Numbered from the stretch's first letter, positions 18,380 to 29,000 are shown. The stretch: 64,000 bases of DNA from Mariniphaga sp041686935 (GCA_041686935.1 JAWLCW010000021.1:1-64000); one strand, 5' to 3'. The notes: generated from the letters alone by a model not told the origin. A program made the numbers and translations.

Positions 18380-21203
18380 ACTGAAATATATTATCGTTTT
18401 GCTCTAACTTGTAAAATTTTACCGGTCTGTTATCCTTTATTGTTCCTGGTATAAATGCGTTCACTTTCTCAGGCGGGTAAACCGGTATGTTAAAAAAGAA
18501 TGTGGCGCCCGAAGTATTTATATCCCTTTCGGCATTATTCTCCATCCAGATTTTTCCACCCAGCATTTCAACATAGGCTTTTGAAATGGACAATCCCAGG
18601 CCTGATCCCTCGTAGTTCCGGGTTAATGCTTCGCTGCCCTGCCTGAACCGTTCAAAAATGATTTCTTTTTGCTTTTCAGGAATTCCGGGTCCGGTATCTT
18701 TTACATAAAATTCGAATAAATCGTCTTTTTTTAAGTAACCCAATTCAACGAAACCTGCCTGTGTAAACTTGATGGCATTTTTAACCAGATTGGTGAGCAC
18801 TGTATATACTTTTAAACTATCCGTTTTTATGATCGATTCATTGTCAGGCAAATCATTTTTGAATGAGATTTTCAATTTTTTGTTTTCAGCTTCTAACCGG
18901 AATAAATTAAAAACGTCCACGATCTGTAAATTAATGTTCACATCCGAAAAAGACATTTCCATTTGATTTGATTCTATTTTTGAGATGCTGATAATGTCGT
19001 TTATAAGATTGAGTAACCGTTCGCTGCTTTTTTCGATGATACCTTTAAATTTTTTTTGTTCATCGCCAGTTAAATTTGCAGTGCTGAGCAGTTCTGTAAA
19101 CCCGAGGATTCCATTCATGGGAGTGCGAATTTCGTGGCTCATGTTGGCCAGAAACGCTGATTTTAACCGGTCGCTCTCTTCCGCTTTATCTTTGGCCCCC
19201 ACCAATTCCGTTTCGGCACGTTTCCGTTCGGTAATATCACTTGAAATTCCAATAATGCCCGTTAGTTTTCCATTTGAGTCGAGCATTGGTGTGTCGGTTA
19301 CAAATGCCGGAAAACTGCTTCCGTTTTTTCTTTTTACATCAAATTCTCCGGCCCATGTTTTTCCTTCGCCTAATTTTTGCATAATGTCAATGGCCTGTTC
19401 ATTGGTTTGCAGGGCAGGCGTTAAATCCATAATATTTTGGCCGATGGCTTCGGCAGAAGACCACCCGTATATTTTTTCTGCGGCATTGTTCCAGTAGGTA
19501 ACTTTGCCCGGCAAGTCAGTGGCAATAACAGCCTGGCCAACATTATTAATCAGGTCAGCCTGAAATTTTATTTCGTTTTGTATGTGCGTACGTTCGGTAA
19601 TGTCCCTGACAGTGCATTGGATTACCTTAATTTGATTTGCCAAATAAACATTACTGACGAACTCGACATGGATTTCACGCCCATCTGAAGTAACAAGCGG
19701 TAAATCATCATAGCGTACATATTCTTTTTGCTTCAATTCCAGAAATTTCTCTTTGTTCTCGTAAACATCCTGAAAAGCGCCAATTTCCCAAATTGATTTT
19801 TCAATAAATTCTTTTTTTGAATAGCCCAGCAAATCCATTAAAAACGGGTTCACGTCATCAATCTTCCCGGTTTCGGCATTGAGGATAAGAATTCCGTCTT
19901 TGGCCGATTCAAACAAGCGGCGGTAACGTGTTTCCAACAGATTCAACGCATCCTCTGTGCGTTTGCGTTTTGTTATATCCTGTGAAATGGTTGCAATAAT
20001 ATTTTTTCCTTCCTCATCGAGAATACGCGATGAATTCCACAAAACTGTTTTGATGGTATTGTCTTTTGTCAGAATATCTATTTCAGCTACTTCCAGTTTA
20101 TCGTCGAGATGATTTTTCAGTAATTCAAGGGTTGATTCAATTTTATCTTTTGGAAAAAGAAAATCAATTTTTTTATCGATAACCTCAGCCAGATTATAAC
20201 CGCTCAGCAGTTCAAACTGGCGGTTGAAACGTTTTATTATCATGGCGGTGTCCCATACAATAATTGGTGTATGCAAATGGTTCAGGAGAATGTTTAAAAA
20301 CTCACTTGTTGCACGATGGGTTTCTTTTAAGGAATCTTCTCTGCCTTTTCGTTCAGTAATGTCTTCAATGGCAAGTAGAATGATTTGCTCTTTTCCAAAT
20401 GCCCTTTTTACCTGCCGTGCATTTAAAAGCATCACCCGTTTGCCGATGGTAGTAAAGTTGTGTTCCACCTCGTAGTTATCAAAGGAATTTTTTTCAGGAA
20501 TGATTTCCTCCAGCAGTTCTTTCAGTTTTGGAATATCCCACTGGTGATTTCCCAATTCATAAATAAGTTTCCCAATTGTTTCTTCGGCGGTTACTTTGAA
20601 AAAATGATAGAATGAACGGCTGGCTTTTATTACCCTTAAATCTTTATCAATGGCAAGTAGAGGTTCACGTACCGTGTTAATTATATTCTCCGTGAATTCA
20701 TTGATTTCATCGGCGGTTATTTTAATCTCCGCAAGTTCTTTTCGGGTTTTTTCGATAACTGCTTCCGTCTCTTTTCTTGTTGTAATATCGCGTATGCTGC
20801 ATTGAATAACTTTATCGTCGTTTACTAAATAAACATTGCTTACAAACTCAACATGAATTCTGCGTCCGTCCGATGTTTCCAATGGCAAATCTTCATACCT
20901 CACATATTCACTTTGCTGCAATTCCAGGAATTTATCCTTGTTTTCAATAATATCCTGAAAAGCGCCAATCTCCCAAATTGATTTTTCAATAAATTCCTTT
21001 TTTGAATAGCCCAGCAAATCTATCAAAAACGGGTTTACGTCAACAATTTTCCCGGTTTCGGCATCGAGAATAAGAATTCCGTCTTTGGCCGATTCAAACA
21101 AGCGGCGGTAACGAATCTCAGAAGCGTTTCGTTCATTTCTTAAAATTGATTTTTTTTCCCCTGGATTTTCCCCCTGAATGTCTGTAAATGTTGACTTTCT
21201 CAT
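18372..21203 (-). CDS. Multi-PAS sensor histidine kinase
   Basis: The 943-aa protein has five PAS domains (approximately residues 30-150, 165-290, 300-420, 425-545, 550-680), then HisKA (FLANMSHEIRTPMNGILG) and HATPase_c (NLVKNAIKFTQ; DTGPGIPE). No receiver and no membrane span. PAS1 and PAS4 are nearly identical, pointing to internal duplication. It overlaps the hybrid kinase downstream and lies 73 bp after the CHRD-like lipoprotein, probably in one operon driven by promoter copy 5. Confidence 0.9.
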   Translation of the reverse strand: MRKSTFTDIQGENPGEKKSILRNERNASEIRYRRLFESAKDGILILDAETGKIVDVNPFLIDLLGYSKKEFIEKSIWEIGAFQDIIENKDKFLELQQSEYVRYEDLPLETSDGRRIHVEFVSNVYLVNDDKVIQCSIRDITTRKETEAVIEKTRKELAEIKITADEINEFTENIINTVREPLLAIDKDLRVIKASRSFYHFFKVTAEETIGKLIYELGNHQWDIPKLKELLEEIIPEKNSFDNYEVEHNFTTIGKRVMLLNARQVKRAFGKEQIILLAIEDITERKGREDSLKETHRATSEFLNILLNHLHTPIIVWDTAMIIKRFNRQFELLSGYNLAEVIDKKIDFLFPKDKIESTLELLKNHLDDKLEVAEIDILTKDNTIKTVLWNSSRILDEEGKNIIATISQDITKRKRTEDALNLLETRYRRLFESAKDGILILNAETGKIDDVNPFLMDLLGYSKKEFIEKSIWEIGAFQDVYENKEKFLELKQKEYVRYDDLPLVTSDGREIHVEFVSNVYLANQIKVIQCTVRDITERTHIQNEIKFQADLINNVGQAVIATDLPGKVTYWNNAAEKIYGWSSAEAIGQNIMDLTPALQTNEQAIDIMQKLGEGKTWAGEFDVKRKNGSSFPAFVTDTPMLDSNGKLTGIIGISSDITERKRAETELVGAKDKAEESDRLKSAFLANMSHEIRTPMNGILGFTELLSTANLTGDEQKKFKGIIEKSSERLLNLINDIISISKIESNQMEMSFSDVNINLQIVDVFNLFRLEAENKKLKISFKNDLPDNESIIKTDSLKVYTVLTNLVKNAIKFTQAGFVELGYLKKDDLFEFYVKDTGPGIPEKQKEIIFERFRQGSEALTRNYEGSGLGLSISKAYVEMLGGKIWMENNAERDINTSGATFFFNIPVYPPEKVNAFIPGTIKDNRPVKFYKLEQNDNIFQYE
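19590..19931 (-). repeat. Duplicated PAS module (copy of 20770-21113)
   Basis: The RYRRLFESAKDGIL start and the LGYSKKEFIEKSIWEIGAFQ segment occur in both PAS1 and PAS4 of the 943-aa kinase with high DNA identity, so one is a recent in-gene duplication. Confidence 0.85.
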
Positions 21204-21276
21204 AAAGTTTATTGTTAAAGCAGCGCCAATCTGATTAGCGCTGCAATAATTCTCATCTTCATTGGGCCATAGAACT

Positions 21277-22092
21277 TTAGTTTACATTGGAACCTATATT
21301 TCCCTGGCTTATAATATTTTCAAATTCTGCTGCTGTTTGGTAAATGTTTATATACCCGTTGTAAACCAGCCAGTTGTCGTAAGTAATATTCAGACCTCCA
21401 TCCAGTTTCCTGATGGTGGTATAGCTTTTACCGGTGGTGCCGTTCACACTGTTCAGTGTTTTTGTTACCGGCCCGCCGCCTATGGTTGCAACTGAACTCA
21501 GGTTAATGGTTGCAGGATAGAATTCTCCGGCAATAGTTCCTGCAAGATTGAGCGTAACAAGCGTATTTCCGTTTTCCCTTTTTTCAAACAACGCTGTTCC
21601 TGATACGCCATAATTTCCTACAGGTCCTAATGTGTAAGTAACATTGGCATCGGTAATCACGTTTCCGCCAATATCGCCCTGGGCCAGAATTACATCGGGT
21701 TCGCTGCTGCTTTTAAGTACTCTTATAAAACCATCGTATTCAATTAACTGATTGTATGTTAACGAATTTACGCTGGTAGAGCTGGTTCCCGATGCATCCA
21801 CCGGATTCAGTTCAACAACAACCGCACCGCCTTCGGCTATCGTATTCATGTATAACGCGGCAGGATGAATTCCTGAAGGAGCGCCAGACAACTTTAACGT
21901 AATGGTTGATGCAGTGGCGCTGGTTTCAATAAACGTGGCAATGCCGGTAACGCCCAAAACATCCTGTACCTTCAGGTTGTAACTTGTTTCTCTGGCAGGA
22001 TCTTCCTCTTTTTTACAACCGCTGCCTGGCAACAGCAGAAATACCGCAATAACTATTGAAAGTGCGACATATAGATTTTTTGTTTTAATCAT
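21277..22092 (-). CDS. CHRD-like lipoprotein with two repeated domains
   Basis: The 271-aa protein has a hydrophobic signal and a cysteine near residue 26 (GSGC). Two tandem domains of about 110 residues follow. Each has a HPA-LYMNT or FYPATINLSS segment, and each ends in a DGFIRV/YNGYINI plus ILAQGDIG/IISQGNIG motif. These features resemble CHRD-like extracellular domains. It lies between the small membrane protein and the kinase pair and may be an extracytoplasmic input for them (inference). Confidence 0.65.
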   Translation of the reverse strand: MIKTKNLYVALSIVIAVFLLLPGSGCKKEEDPARETSYNLKVQDVLGVTGIATFIETSATASTITLKLSGAPSGIHPAALYMNTIAEGGAVVVELNPVDASGTSSTSVNSLTYNQLIEYDGFIRVLKSSSEPDVILAQGDIGGNVITDANVTYTLGPVGNYGVSGTALFEKRENGNTLVTLNLAGTIAGEFYPATINLSSVATIGGGPVTKTLNSVNGTTGKSYTTIRKLDGGLNITYDNWLVYNGYINIYQTAAEFENIISQGNIGSNVN

Positions 22093-22162
22093 TTTTTTAT
22101 GTATAAGATATTTCCCGCGTCTGGCGGGTCAGTTTTTTAAATTTTTAAATTGCAACAGTCTG

Positions 22163-22348
22163 CTAAATTTTTATGTTTTGCAAACTATCCAGAAGTCCAA
22201 ATACTTTCAGCAGCCAAATCACCAAAATGATTATTACAACTGCATTCAGAATTCCTTTAACTGTTCGTTGCATGGGAATGTAGCTGTTGATCAGCCAAAG
22301 TATAACCCCAACAACGAGAATGACGATAATGACTGTTAAAATGGGCAT
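22163..22348 (-). CDS. Small Thivi_2564-type membrane protein
   Basis: The 61-residue protein is almost entirely two hydrophobic helices (MPILTVIIVILVVGVILWLI start, then a VIIILVIWLLKVFG helix) with a short polar turn YIPMQRTVK. It matches the pattern of a small stress-linked membrane protein family. First gene behind promoter copy 5; the following CHRD-like gene starts 70 bp later. Confidence 0.75.
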   Translation of the reverse strand: MPILTVIIVILVVGVILWLINSYIPMQRTVKGILNAVVIIILVIWLLKVFGLLDSLQNIKI

Positions 22349-22384
22349 AATAATAAATTTAAATTGTTTCTAAATTCTACCACA

Positions 22385-22451
22385 TAAAGGTTAGGTTAAT
22401 CCTGCCAGGAAGTATTACATCATTTTGTAAAAGAGTTACATAATTCACACA
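22385..22451 (-). promoter_or_regulatory. Promoter of the shared TGTAAC-N21 type (copy 5)
   Basis: Minus strand: TGTGTGAATT-ATGTAA, ATGTAAT 21 bp later, then 21 bp to AACCTTTA (22392-22385). The -7 match is weaker than in the other copies. Leader about 30 nt. The site is in the divergent gap shared with the fibre-like operon. Confidence 0.68.
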
Positions 22452-22597
22452 TTTGGAAGAAAAAATTGATCAGTTTATTTGAAGGCATTTATCAGCAATT
22501 GATTCACTTTAATCAAGCAATTATAATTCAAATTGCAACTCTTTCTCCACCTACCTTGCAACGTCATATTATTCACTTTTTTGGTACATGCCATTTA

Positions 22598-23083
22598 ATG
22601 AAAGTTATTACTGTTCTCTTATGTATTTCTAATTTATTCTTCTCCGTCGTAATTGCGAACGGGCAAAACGGAATAATTACTTCGGGCGGAGATTTAACCG
22701 GCAACGGAGGTTTCATAAGCTTTTCAACAGGGCAGGTGGTTTTTACTACACAATCAGGTGTAAACGGATCAGTTGCAGCGGGCCTGCAACACCCTTACGA
22801 AATTTCTGTAATTACTGAAGCAGAGGATACCAAAGATATACTTTTAAACTGCTCCGTATATCCAAATCCAACAACCAGTTTTTTGTTTCTGCAAATCAAT
22901 ACATTAAAATACAATGATTTGGTTTATCAGTTATACGATGCCAATGGCAGATTGCTGGAAACCCGGGAGGTTAAAGCGGAAAAAACTACAATTTCAATGT
23001 CGGAATATGTTTCTGCCATCTATTTTCTAAAGGTGATTACCAGGCGGGAAAATGTAAAAACATTTAAAATCATCAAACATTAA
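22598..23083 (+). CDS. T9SS type A sorting domain protein
   Basis: The 161-aa protein is started at ATG 22598, which gives a proper signal peptide (MKVITVLLCISNLFFSVVIA); an upstream in-frame ATG at 22466 adds a non-signal extension. Mature N-terminus has GGDLTGNGGFISFSTGQVVF. The C-terminus is a classical type A sorting domain (SVYPNPTTSFLFLQI; LYDANGRLLE; YFLKVIT), which targets it to the surface through type IX secretion. Short for its class, with almost no cargo. First gene of a four-gene operon. Confidence 0.82.
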   Translation: MKVITVLLCISNLFFSVVIANGQNGIITSGGDLTGNGGFISFSTGQVVFTTQSGVNGSVAAGLQHPYEISVITEAEDTKDILLNCSVYPNPTTSFLFLQINTLKYNDLVYQLYDANGRLLETREVKAEKTTISMSEYVSAIYFLKVITRRENVKTFKIIKH

Positions 23084-23089
23084 CCGTAT

Positions 23090-23734
23090 ATGAAAAAAAT
23101 CTACTTCATTTTTATCTTTTCAAATGTATTGTTGATTTTATTTCAATTCAGGGCAACTGCGCAGGCGCCCGCCAAAATGAGTTATCAGGCGGTTATCCGC
23201 GATGAGAACAGTAATCTGGTTGCCCATTCTGAAATTGGAATTCAAATCAGTATTTTACAAACTTCCGAAACAGGCGCTGTTATTTACCGGGAAACTCATC
23301 AACCTGTTTCCAATGAAAATGGATTGATAACCCTTGAAATTGGAAATGGAATAAACCGTTTTGGTGAATTCGAAAATATTAACTGGGCAAATGGCCCATT
23401 TTTTCTGCATACGGAAGCCGATCCAACCGGGGGGTTCAGATATACCATTTCAGGCACCAGCCAGCTTTTAAGCGTGCCTTTTGCTATTCATGCCAAAACA
23501 GCCGAAAGGATTACCGGCGCTAATCCGAATCCCGATTCGCCAGCACAATTTTTCGAAAAAGAACTCACCGATAACGAAAACAACATTGATGTTGGATTCG
23601 AGCTGGCGTCCACTTCGGAAATATTTATAAACGGAATTGCACTGCCTTCCGGCGAATGGTCGGGGGTTGGTACACAAATATTAAAATTCAAAATACAAAC
23701 AAAATTATTCGATAAATTAAAAGTAAAAAAATGA
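23090..23734 (+). CDS. Secreted Bacteroidota adhesin-like protein (MSYQAVIRD family)
   Basis: The 214-aa protein has a signal peptide ending near ATAQ. Its domain contains APAKMSYQAVIRDENSNLV, then IYRETHQPVSNENGL, FFLHTEAD and LLSVPFAIHAKTAE. This arrangement is common at the N-terminus of secreted Bacteroidota proteins that carry fibre or collagen-like C-termini. Here the fibre part is absent from this gene, but the next two genes encode it. Stop overlaps the next start (ATGA). Confidence 0.7.
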   Translation: MKKIYFIFIFSNVLLILFQFRATAQAPAKMSYQAVIRDENSNLVAHSEIGIQISILQTSETGAVIYRETHQPVSNENGLITLEIGNGINRFGEFENINWANGPFFLHTEADPTGGFRYTISGTSQLLSVPFAIHAKTAERITGANPNPDSPAQFFEKELTDNENNIDVGFELASTSEIFINGIALPSGEWSGVGTQILKFKIQTKLFDKLKVKK

Positions 23735-24468
23735 AAAAGTTGGTGATTACATTGAGTATTGTTCTGATAGGTTTATTGGGCTACTCACAGGTTACAAGTG
23801 TTGGTGAATTCAGGGTTGCAAATGCAACTACTGCATTTGGTGTTAATCTTCCTGTTGGAACAAAAGTGTACAATATTGCCACGGGTGATTATTGGGTGGC
23901 AACCGCTGGAGTTGTTTCAACGGCAACCCTTTCAGATGCAACAGCTTCGTTTGCTAAATTAAACGATTCAGGTACCGATGATCAAACAGCGGCAGAAGTG
24001 AATATTTCTGATGCCGGGGAGTATTATACAGGTACAACCGTTGAAAGTGCATTACAGGAAGTGGGTTTTTCCATAGCGGCACATGCAACGAGCATCTCAA
24101 CAAATGCTGATGCCATTAGTGCCAATGCAACCAATATTGCAACCAATGCTGCTGATATTATTGACAATACAACCAATATTTCAACCAATAGTGAAGGTAT
24201 AACTGCAAACGCAGGAAATATTACTCTTAATACCAACAATATTACAGCATTAGAAAATCTAACTTCAAAAACTGACAATTTTGAAATTAACGCTGATGAT
24301 CTTAATGGATCTGATTACGCTTTATCAGAAACAGCGATTACTCAATATGGTATTCAGTTATCAATTAATGGTGTAATAACTACAAACTTTAGTTTTGCTG
24401 CAAATACAGTAACACTTTCAGTACCTGTGTATAAATACGATTTAATTGTTGCTAAATACATTTTTTAG
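23731..24468 (+). CDS. Secreted phage-tail-fibre-like coiled protein
   Basis: The 245-aa protein has a signal peptide (ending near GYSQ), a small N-terminal domain and the linker TDDQTAAEVNISDAG with ALQEVG, widespread in phage fibres. A seven-residue-spaced region with repeated N-A-T-N-I-A-T-N units predicts a trimeric coiled coil. The last 60 residues (QLSINGVITTNFSF to YDLIVAKYIF) resemble the C-terminal knob of phage fibres. Probably a trimeric surface fibre. No type IX sorting signal is seen. Confidence 0.65.
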   Translation: MKKLVITLSIVLIGLLGYSQVTSVGEFRVANATTAFGVNLPVGTKVYNIATGDYWVATAGVVSTATLSDATASFAKLNDSGTDDQTAAEVNISDAGEYYTGTTVESALQEVGFSIAAHATSISTNADAISANATNIATNAADIIDNTTNISTNSEGITANAGNITLNTNNITALENLTSKTDNFEINADDLNGSDYALSETAITQYGIQLSINGVITTNFSFAANTVTLSVPVYKYDLIVAKYIF

Positions 24469-24532
24469 CAAGTATAAAATTGAAGTAATCAATTCTATAT
24501 CAATTTAGATTGAATCAATTAGAGAAAAAAAC

Positions 24533-25693
24533 ATGAAATATTGTTTAATCTTATTGTTTGGCCTGCTCTCAATTGAAACATTTAGCCAGGTTTCGAATAC
24601 CAAGGTAGTTCGTGTTTCAAATGCCACCACCATTTTTTCAGAGCCGCTTTCCGAAGGAAATATCCTGATTGATTTAGGTACGGACAGAACTTACTTAATG
24701 CTTAAAGGAATACCTGGAACTGAATCATTATCGTCGGTAACGGAGAATGTCGATTACAAAGAAATTGCAAACACAGATTATCAAACTCTGGATGTTGCGC
24801 AACTTACAGGAACTAACCTGGAATTATCACTCTCTGATGATGGTGAAGCAACGCATCAGATTGATTTGAGTTCGCTGTCTGGCACCGACGACCAGACAGC
24901 AGGCGAAGTTTCCATTGCCGATGCCGGCGCTTACTTTATTTCTCCCAATGTTGAAGGAGCACTGCAGGAAATAGGCGGAAGCATTGTTTCAGGGGGCGAT
25001 GGCTGGGGGTCTGACGTGGTAATCAGCGACAATACTTTAACCGGCGATGGAACTTCGGGAAATGTGCTTAAAGTTGATACAACGGTAATAGGAACAAAAT
25101 ACGATATTAGGAGCGGAACAATTGATGCGGCATTTGAATCAGTTATGGCAGACACCATGAACGTGAAATCAATTCATTATTCCGATACCTATTGGGATGA
25201 TTTACAGGTTAATATTGCTTCAGCAAAATTAAAACCTTCTTTTGAACCTAAATGGGTTTTATATAAAGGTGGCTATGTTTTAAGTTTTGAAAACAACAGC
25301 TCTCACGAAATGTATTTTACTGCCCAACTATCGCATAAATATAAAGACGGCACTGATTTATCGTTTCATGTGCATCTTGTTTACCCGGATGGTACCACGG
25401 GTAATGTGGACTGGACTTTTACTTATTCATGGGCAAATATTGGAGATAATTATCCGGATGAAACAACTGTTAATACACAAACCGCAGCAACGGGAGTAAT
25501 AAATAAACACACAATTGGAGAAATTGCTGCAATCAGTGGAACCGGGAAAAAAGGCAGTTCGGTTTTGCTTTGTTCGTTAACCAGAAATGGTTCAAATGTA
25601 AATGATGATTATGGCAACAGCGTGTACATGGTAGCCCTCGATTTTCATTACCAGATTGATAAACCCGGAAGTAATAATATAATACCGGATTAA
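24533..25693 (+). CDS. Secreted phage-fibre-like protein with C-terminal receptor-type domain
   Basis: The 386-aa protein begins with a signal peptide (ending near TFSQ) and an N-terminal domain like that of the preceding gene (VRVSNATTIFSEPL). It repeats the TDDQTAGEVSIADAG/ALQEIG linker. The C-terminal 200 residues (YWDDLQVNI, FHVHLVYPDG, YSWANIGDNYP, ALDFHYQID) resemble the head/tip domain of proteins seen in tailed-phage structural modules. Follows the preceding gene by 64 bp. Function inferred as surface attachment. Confidence 0.62.
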   Translation: MKYCLILLFGLLSIETFSQVSNTKVVRVSNATTIFSEPLSEGNILIDLGTDRTYLMLKGIPGTESLSSVTENVDYKEIANTDYQTLDVAQLTGTNLELSLSDDGEATHQIDLSSLSGTDDQTAGEVSIADAGAYFISPNVEGALQEIGGSIVSGGDGWGSDVVISDNTLTGDGTSGNVLKVDTTVIGTKYDIRSGTIDAAFESVMADTMNVKSIHYSDTYWDDLQVNIASAKLKPSFEPKWVLYKGGYVLSFENNSSHEMYFTAQLSHKYKDGTDLSFHVHLVYPDGTTGNVDWTFTYSWANIGDNYPDETTVNTQTAATGVINKHTIGEIAAISGTGKKGSSVLLCSLTRNGSNVNDDYGNSVYMVALDFHYQIDKPGSNNIIPD

Positions 25694-25718
25694 CCCGAGT
25701 TATACCATTTTACATTCA

Positions 25719-26047
25719 AATTTTGGTAATAAGGTTAGTTTTCCCCTGTTCGCCTTTTACTAAGAGGTTTGATGGGAAAAAATAAGGTTTATTTGAAAAT
25801 AGAAAAACCTTATTTTCAATTCCTAACCTTAGTAAAATGGCAGACCCCGGATTGACTCAGACCTTATTCCCTTATTGTGTGTCGGATTAATACGATAGAA
25901 ACAAAACTTTTCAAATTAGGTAATAAGGTATTAATTTATTGGAGTTTCGGCTGGTTACTAAGGTTGCAAAAAAAAATAGGGTTTTAGTACAAGAAAATTA
26001 CTTTGCCAAATAAAAATTTAGGTTTTCAAAAACCTTATTTTCAATGG
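25719..26047. repeat. Dispersed AT-rich repeat, two diverged tandem copies (~194-bp period)
   Basis: The block GGTAATAAGGT occurs at 25724 and 25918, followed each time by related sequence. Both units contain the pair AATAAGGTTT / AAACCTTATTTT able to form a stem. A third copy lies at 34321-34475. The right end reaches the last codons of the giant kinase gene. No coding potential. It fills the 347-bp gap between fibre operon and kinase. Confidence 0.72.
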
Positions 26048-29000
26048 GGAATATTAAAATAGAATTTTGAGCCCTTTCCCGGTTCGCTCTCAACGCCCAT
26101 TTTTCCACCATGTTTTTCTGTAAATTCTTTGCAGAGGATTAACCCTAAGCCCGTACCCTGTTCGTTTTGGGTACCCGTAGTTGTAATGTTCTGGTCAATC
26201 TGGAATAATTTACCAATGATATTTTTTGGTATTCCTATGCCCGTATCGCTAACAGCCACAACCAATCCGTTTTTGTTTTTTGTTACTGAAACAGAAATTT
26301 CTCCTTCGGGATAACTGAATTTTATGGCATTTGAAATCAGATTCCGCAAAATTGTACTTATCATCGCCTTGTCTGCATATACCATAGTATCAGCAGGCAC
26401 TAATTTTTTAATCTGTATCTTTTTTTGGAAAGCAGAGCTTTCAAGCATTGAAACTATTCCATTAATGAGTTCAACAAGGTTGAAAACTTCGGGAGCGAAA
26501 ATCATCCTGCCGGTTTGCGATTGCGCCCATTCCATCAGGTTTAAAAGTAAATCCACTGCCCGTTTTGATGATTGTTGGATTAAAGTTGCAAATTCTTCTA
26601 AATTCTCGTAATTCTTCTTCTTCGTGCCTTCTACAAGAAATTCGCTTAATCCCAAAATGGAATTAAACGGGCTTTTCAGGTCGTGGGCAATAATGGTGAA
26701 GAATTTATCCTTTTCGGCATTTATTTTTTCGAGATCACTGTTTTTACGCTTTACTTCCTCTTCGGCTTGTTTTCTGTATGAAATTTCGGTTCTAAGTCGT
26801 TTGGTTGCGCTGGCAAGCTCCTCTGCCTGATTTATGGCTTGCTGGCTTAATTTGGATTGATAGAGGTGCGAGGCCAGATTTCGAATTTGGCTTAACTGCT
26901 TTTCTATGAGCCATTTTGAGAATTTATTTTTTTCTTCTCCTTTTGTTTTAACCAGATCAATCGCCGAAATGCTTTTTTTCAGGTAATCAACATAGTTATT
27001 TTCCATTTGATTCAATTTGGCGGTTGCTCCCCAATGCTGGTAACATATATACGCCTGTTTCCAGTAATGAAATGCCAAATGGTAATTTTCCTGTTGTAAC
27101 CAGAATTCATACATCCGTTCATTTGCCAAACCCTCCCACTGCAAAAATTCGTTTTTCTGAGCCGCATCAGCAGCCTTGTTGTAATTTTGCAGGGCTTTAG
27201 CCGGGTGGCCTTCGATAATGTTCAGTTCGGCAGTTGCCAGTAAATATTTATGCCCGAAATTTTCGGGACAGAATGTTGTCCAGATTCGCAGTTTTTTAAT
27301 TCCCTTTTTTATTTCCTTCAGCCATATTTTTTGCACCGGAGGTTCCTTTTCCGGATAAAGCCGTGCCAAAATAAGTATCCGTGCAAAAACATGCTCGGGC
27401 CAGGGCAGGAGTCCCTGCGTACCTGTGGTGTAAATAATTGGTTCCGTTTCGTTTGATACAACAAGCGCCTCATCATGATTGCCGAGTATGAGCAACGAAA
27501 AAGTTTTTAAAACGTTGTAAATACATTTAACCTGAATATTTTTGTGCGCATCAACCGATTTGATGTAGTCACCATCGTTCCCGGTTTTTTTCACTGAATG
27601 ACTGTCGCTGTTTGCCGTTAATGCTTCAACTATTCTCAGGCCTCCTTTAAACAAATCGATTGCCCACTGATTGTGCCTGGTTTTGCTAAATTCCAGCGAT
27701 CGTTGTGTCTCCAAATTAAGCGCTTCCAAAGAAACTCCCTGGTAAAACCTGCAATACATGTTATGGCCGAAAGCATAAGCAGCATATTGCAAATTGCCCG
27801 AACGTAGTCCGGTTTCATACGCATCAATGTAATCCTGCGAGCTGTATTTCAGGTGTTTAAACCAGTGTCGAATGGAGCTTCCAATCATCAGGTAGAAAAC
27901 GCTCTGGTCAGAAGGATTCGAAAATTTTTCAGTCATCAGTTGAGTGGCTACATCTGCAAATTTTTTAGCCGAGGCATAATCACCTTCAACCCAGCCCAGC
28001 AAACCGCCAAAAGCCGTATGGCTGTATCCAACCTGCGGAATGTTCCCGTATTTCAACGTCAGTCCAACAACAATGGGTACTATCACGCTCCAAAGTTTTT
28101 GATGCGAACGGTAACACGGAGGCCCCATGGTTATCAGTATTTTACATGCCGTTAACATCTCCGGGTTGCTCATATTCGGCAACTGGCTTAACGTTAATAT
28201 TTCTTTATTTTTAAGTTGATCTTTTACTTTTGCAATTTCGATGTCGCGTGCTTTGTCGTAATCTTTTTCAGGTAAAATTATACCGAGCGCTTTCAAAGCA
28301 GATTTTCCGGCTTCAATTGCTTCCGGATATCGCGCCAGCAACGTGTACTGAACAATCAAAATATTGTATGCTTCCGCTTTTTCAACTGCGTTGTTGGCTT
28401 TTTTTACTGCCTGATGGACGCATTGTTCCGCAATTTTCTGATCGCCCTCCAGAGATTCGCAAACTGCCCGTTCGTTTAAATAACTCAATAACAGTTTGTG
28501 GTGTTGTTGCCACATGAGTGCAGAAAAATCTTCTTTTTCCAGAATTTTTTCTGCGTTGTGGTAGAATTGTAACGCTGCTGAATAGGCAATTGCGGAGTAG
28601 GCTTTTCTGGCCGCCTGAATGTTCAACCTGAATAATTCTTCCCGTTCGCTGGTATTTTCAATTTGGTCAATTCCTGCATTCAAATTATTAACAACCTCAA
28701 AAAATCGTTCATTTAGTTGTTCAGGAGATAATTCAGTCAAAAGTAATTTGCCTATTTCAACTAAAATCTTGTTGTGGCGTTCCTCGCCGATTAATTGAAA
28801 TGCCGCTTGCTGCAGCCGGTCGTGGCGGAAAATAAAAACATCGGTCTCCGTCTCGTCATGGCTGATGGCCCGTTTTTGAATCACTTTTAACGGAATTGCA
28901 ATATCTTTCCCTTCAGGCGAGTCTAATATGGATTTGCATTCATCCAAATTAAAGCCACTAATTATTTCGAGGTTTTTAACGTGAAACCGGTTTCCAAGGC

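Noticed and set aside
22598..25693. Prophage remnant
   Set aside because: All four products have signal peptides and one has a type IX sorting domain; no other phage genes are nearby.
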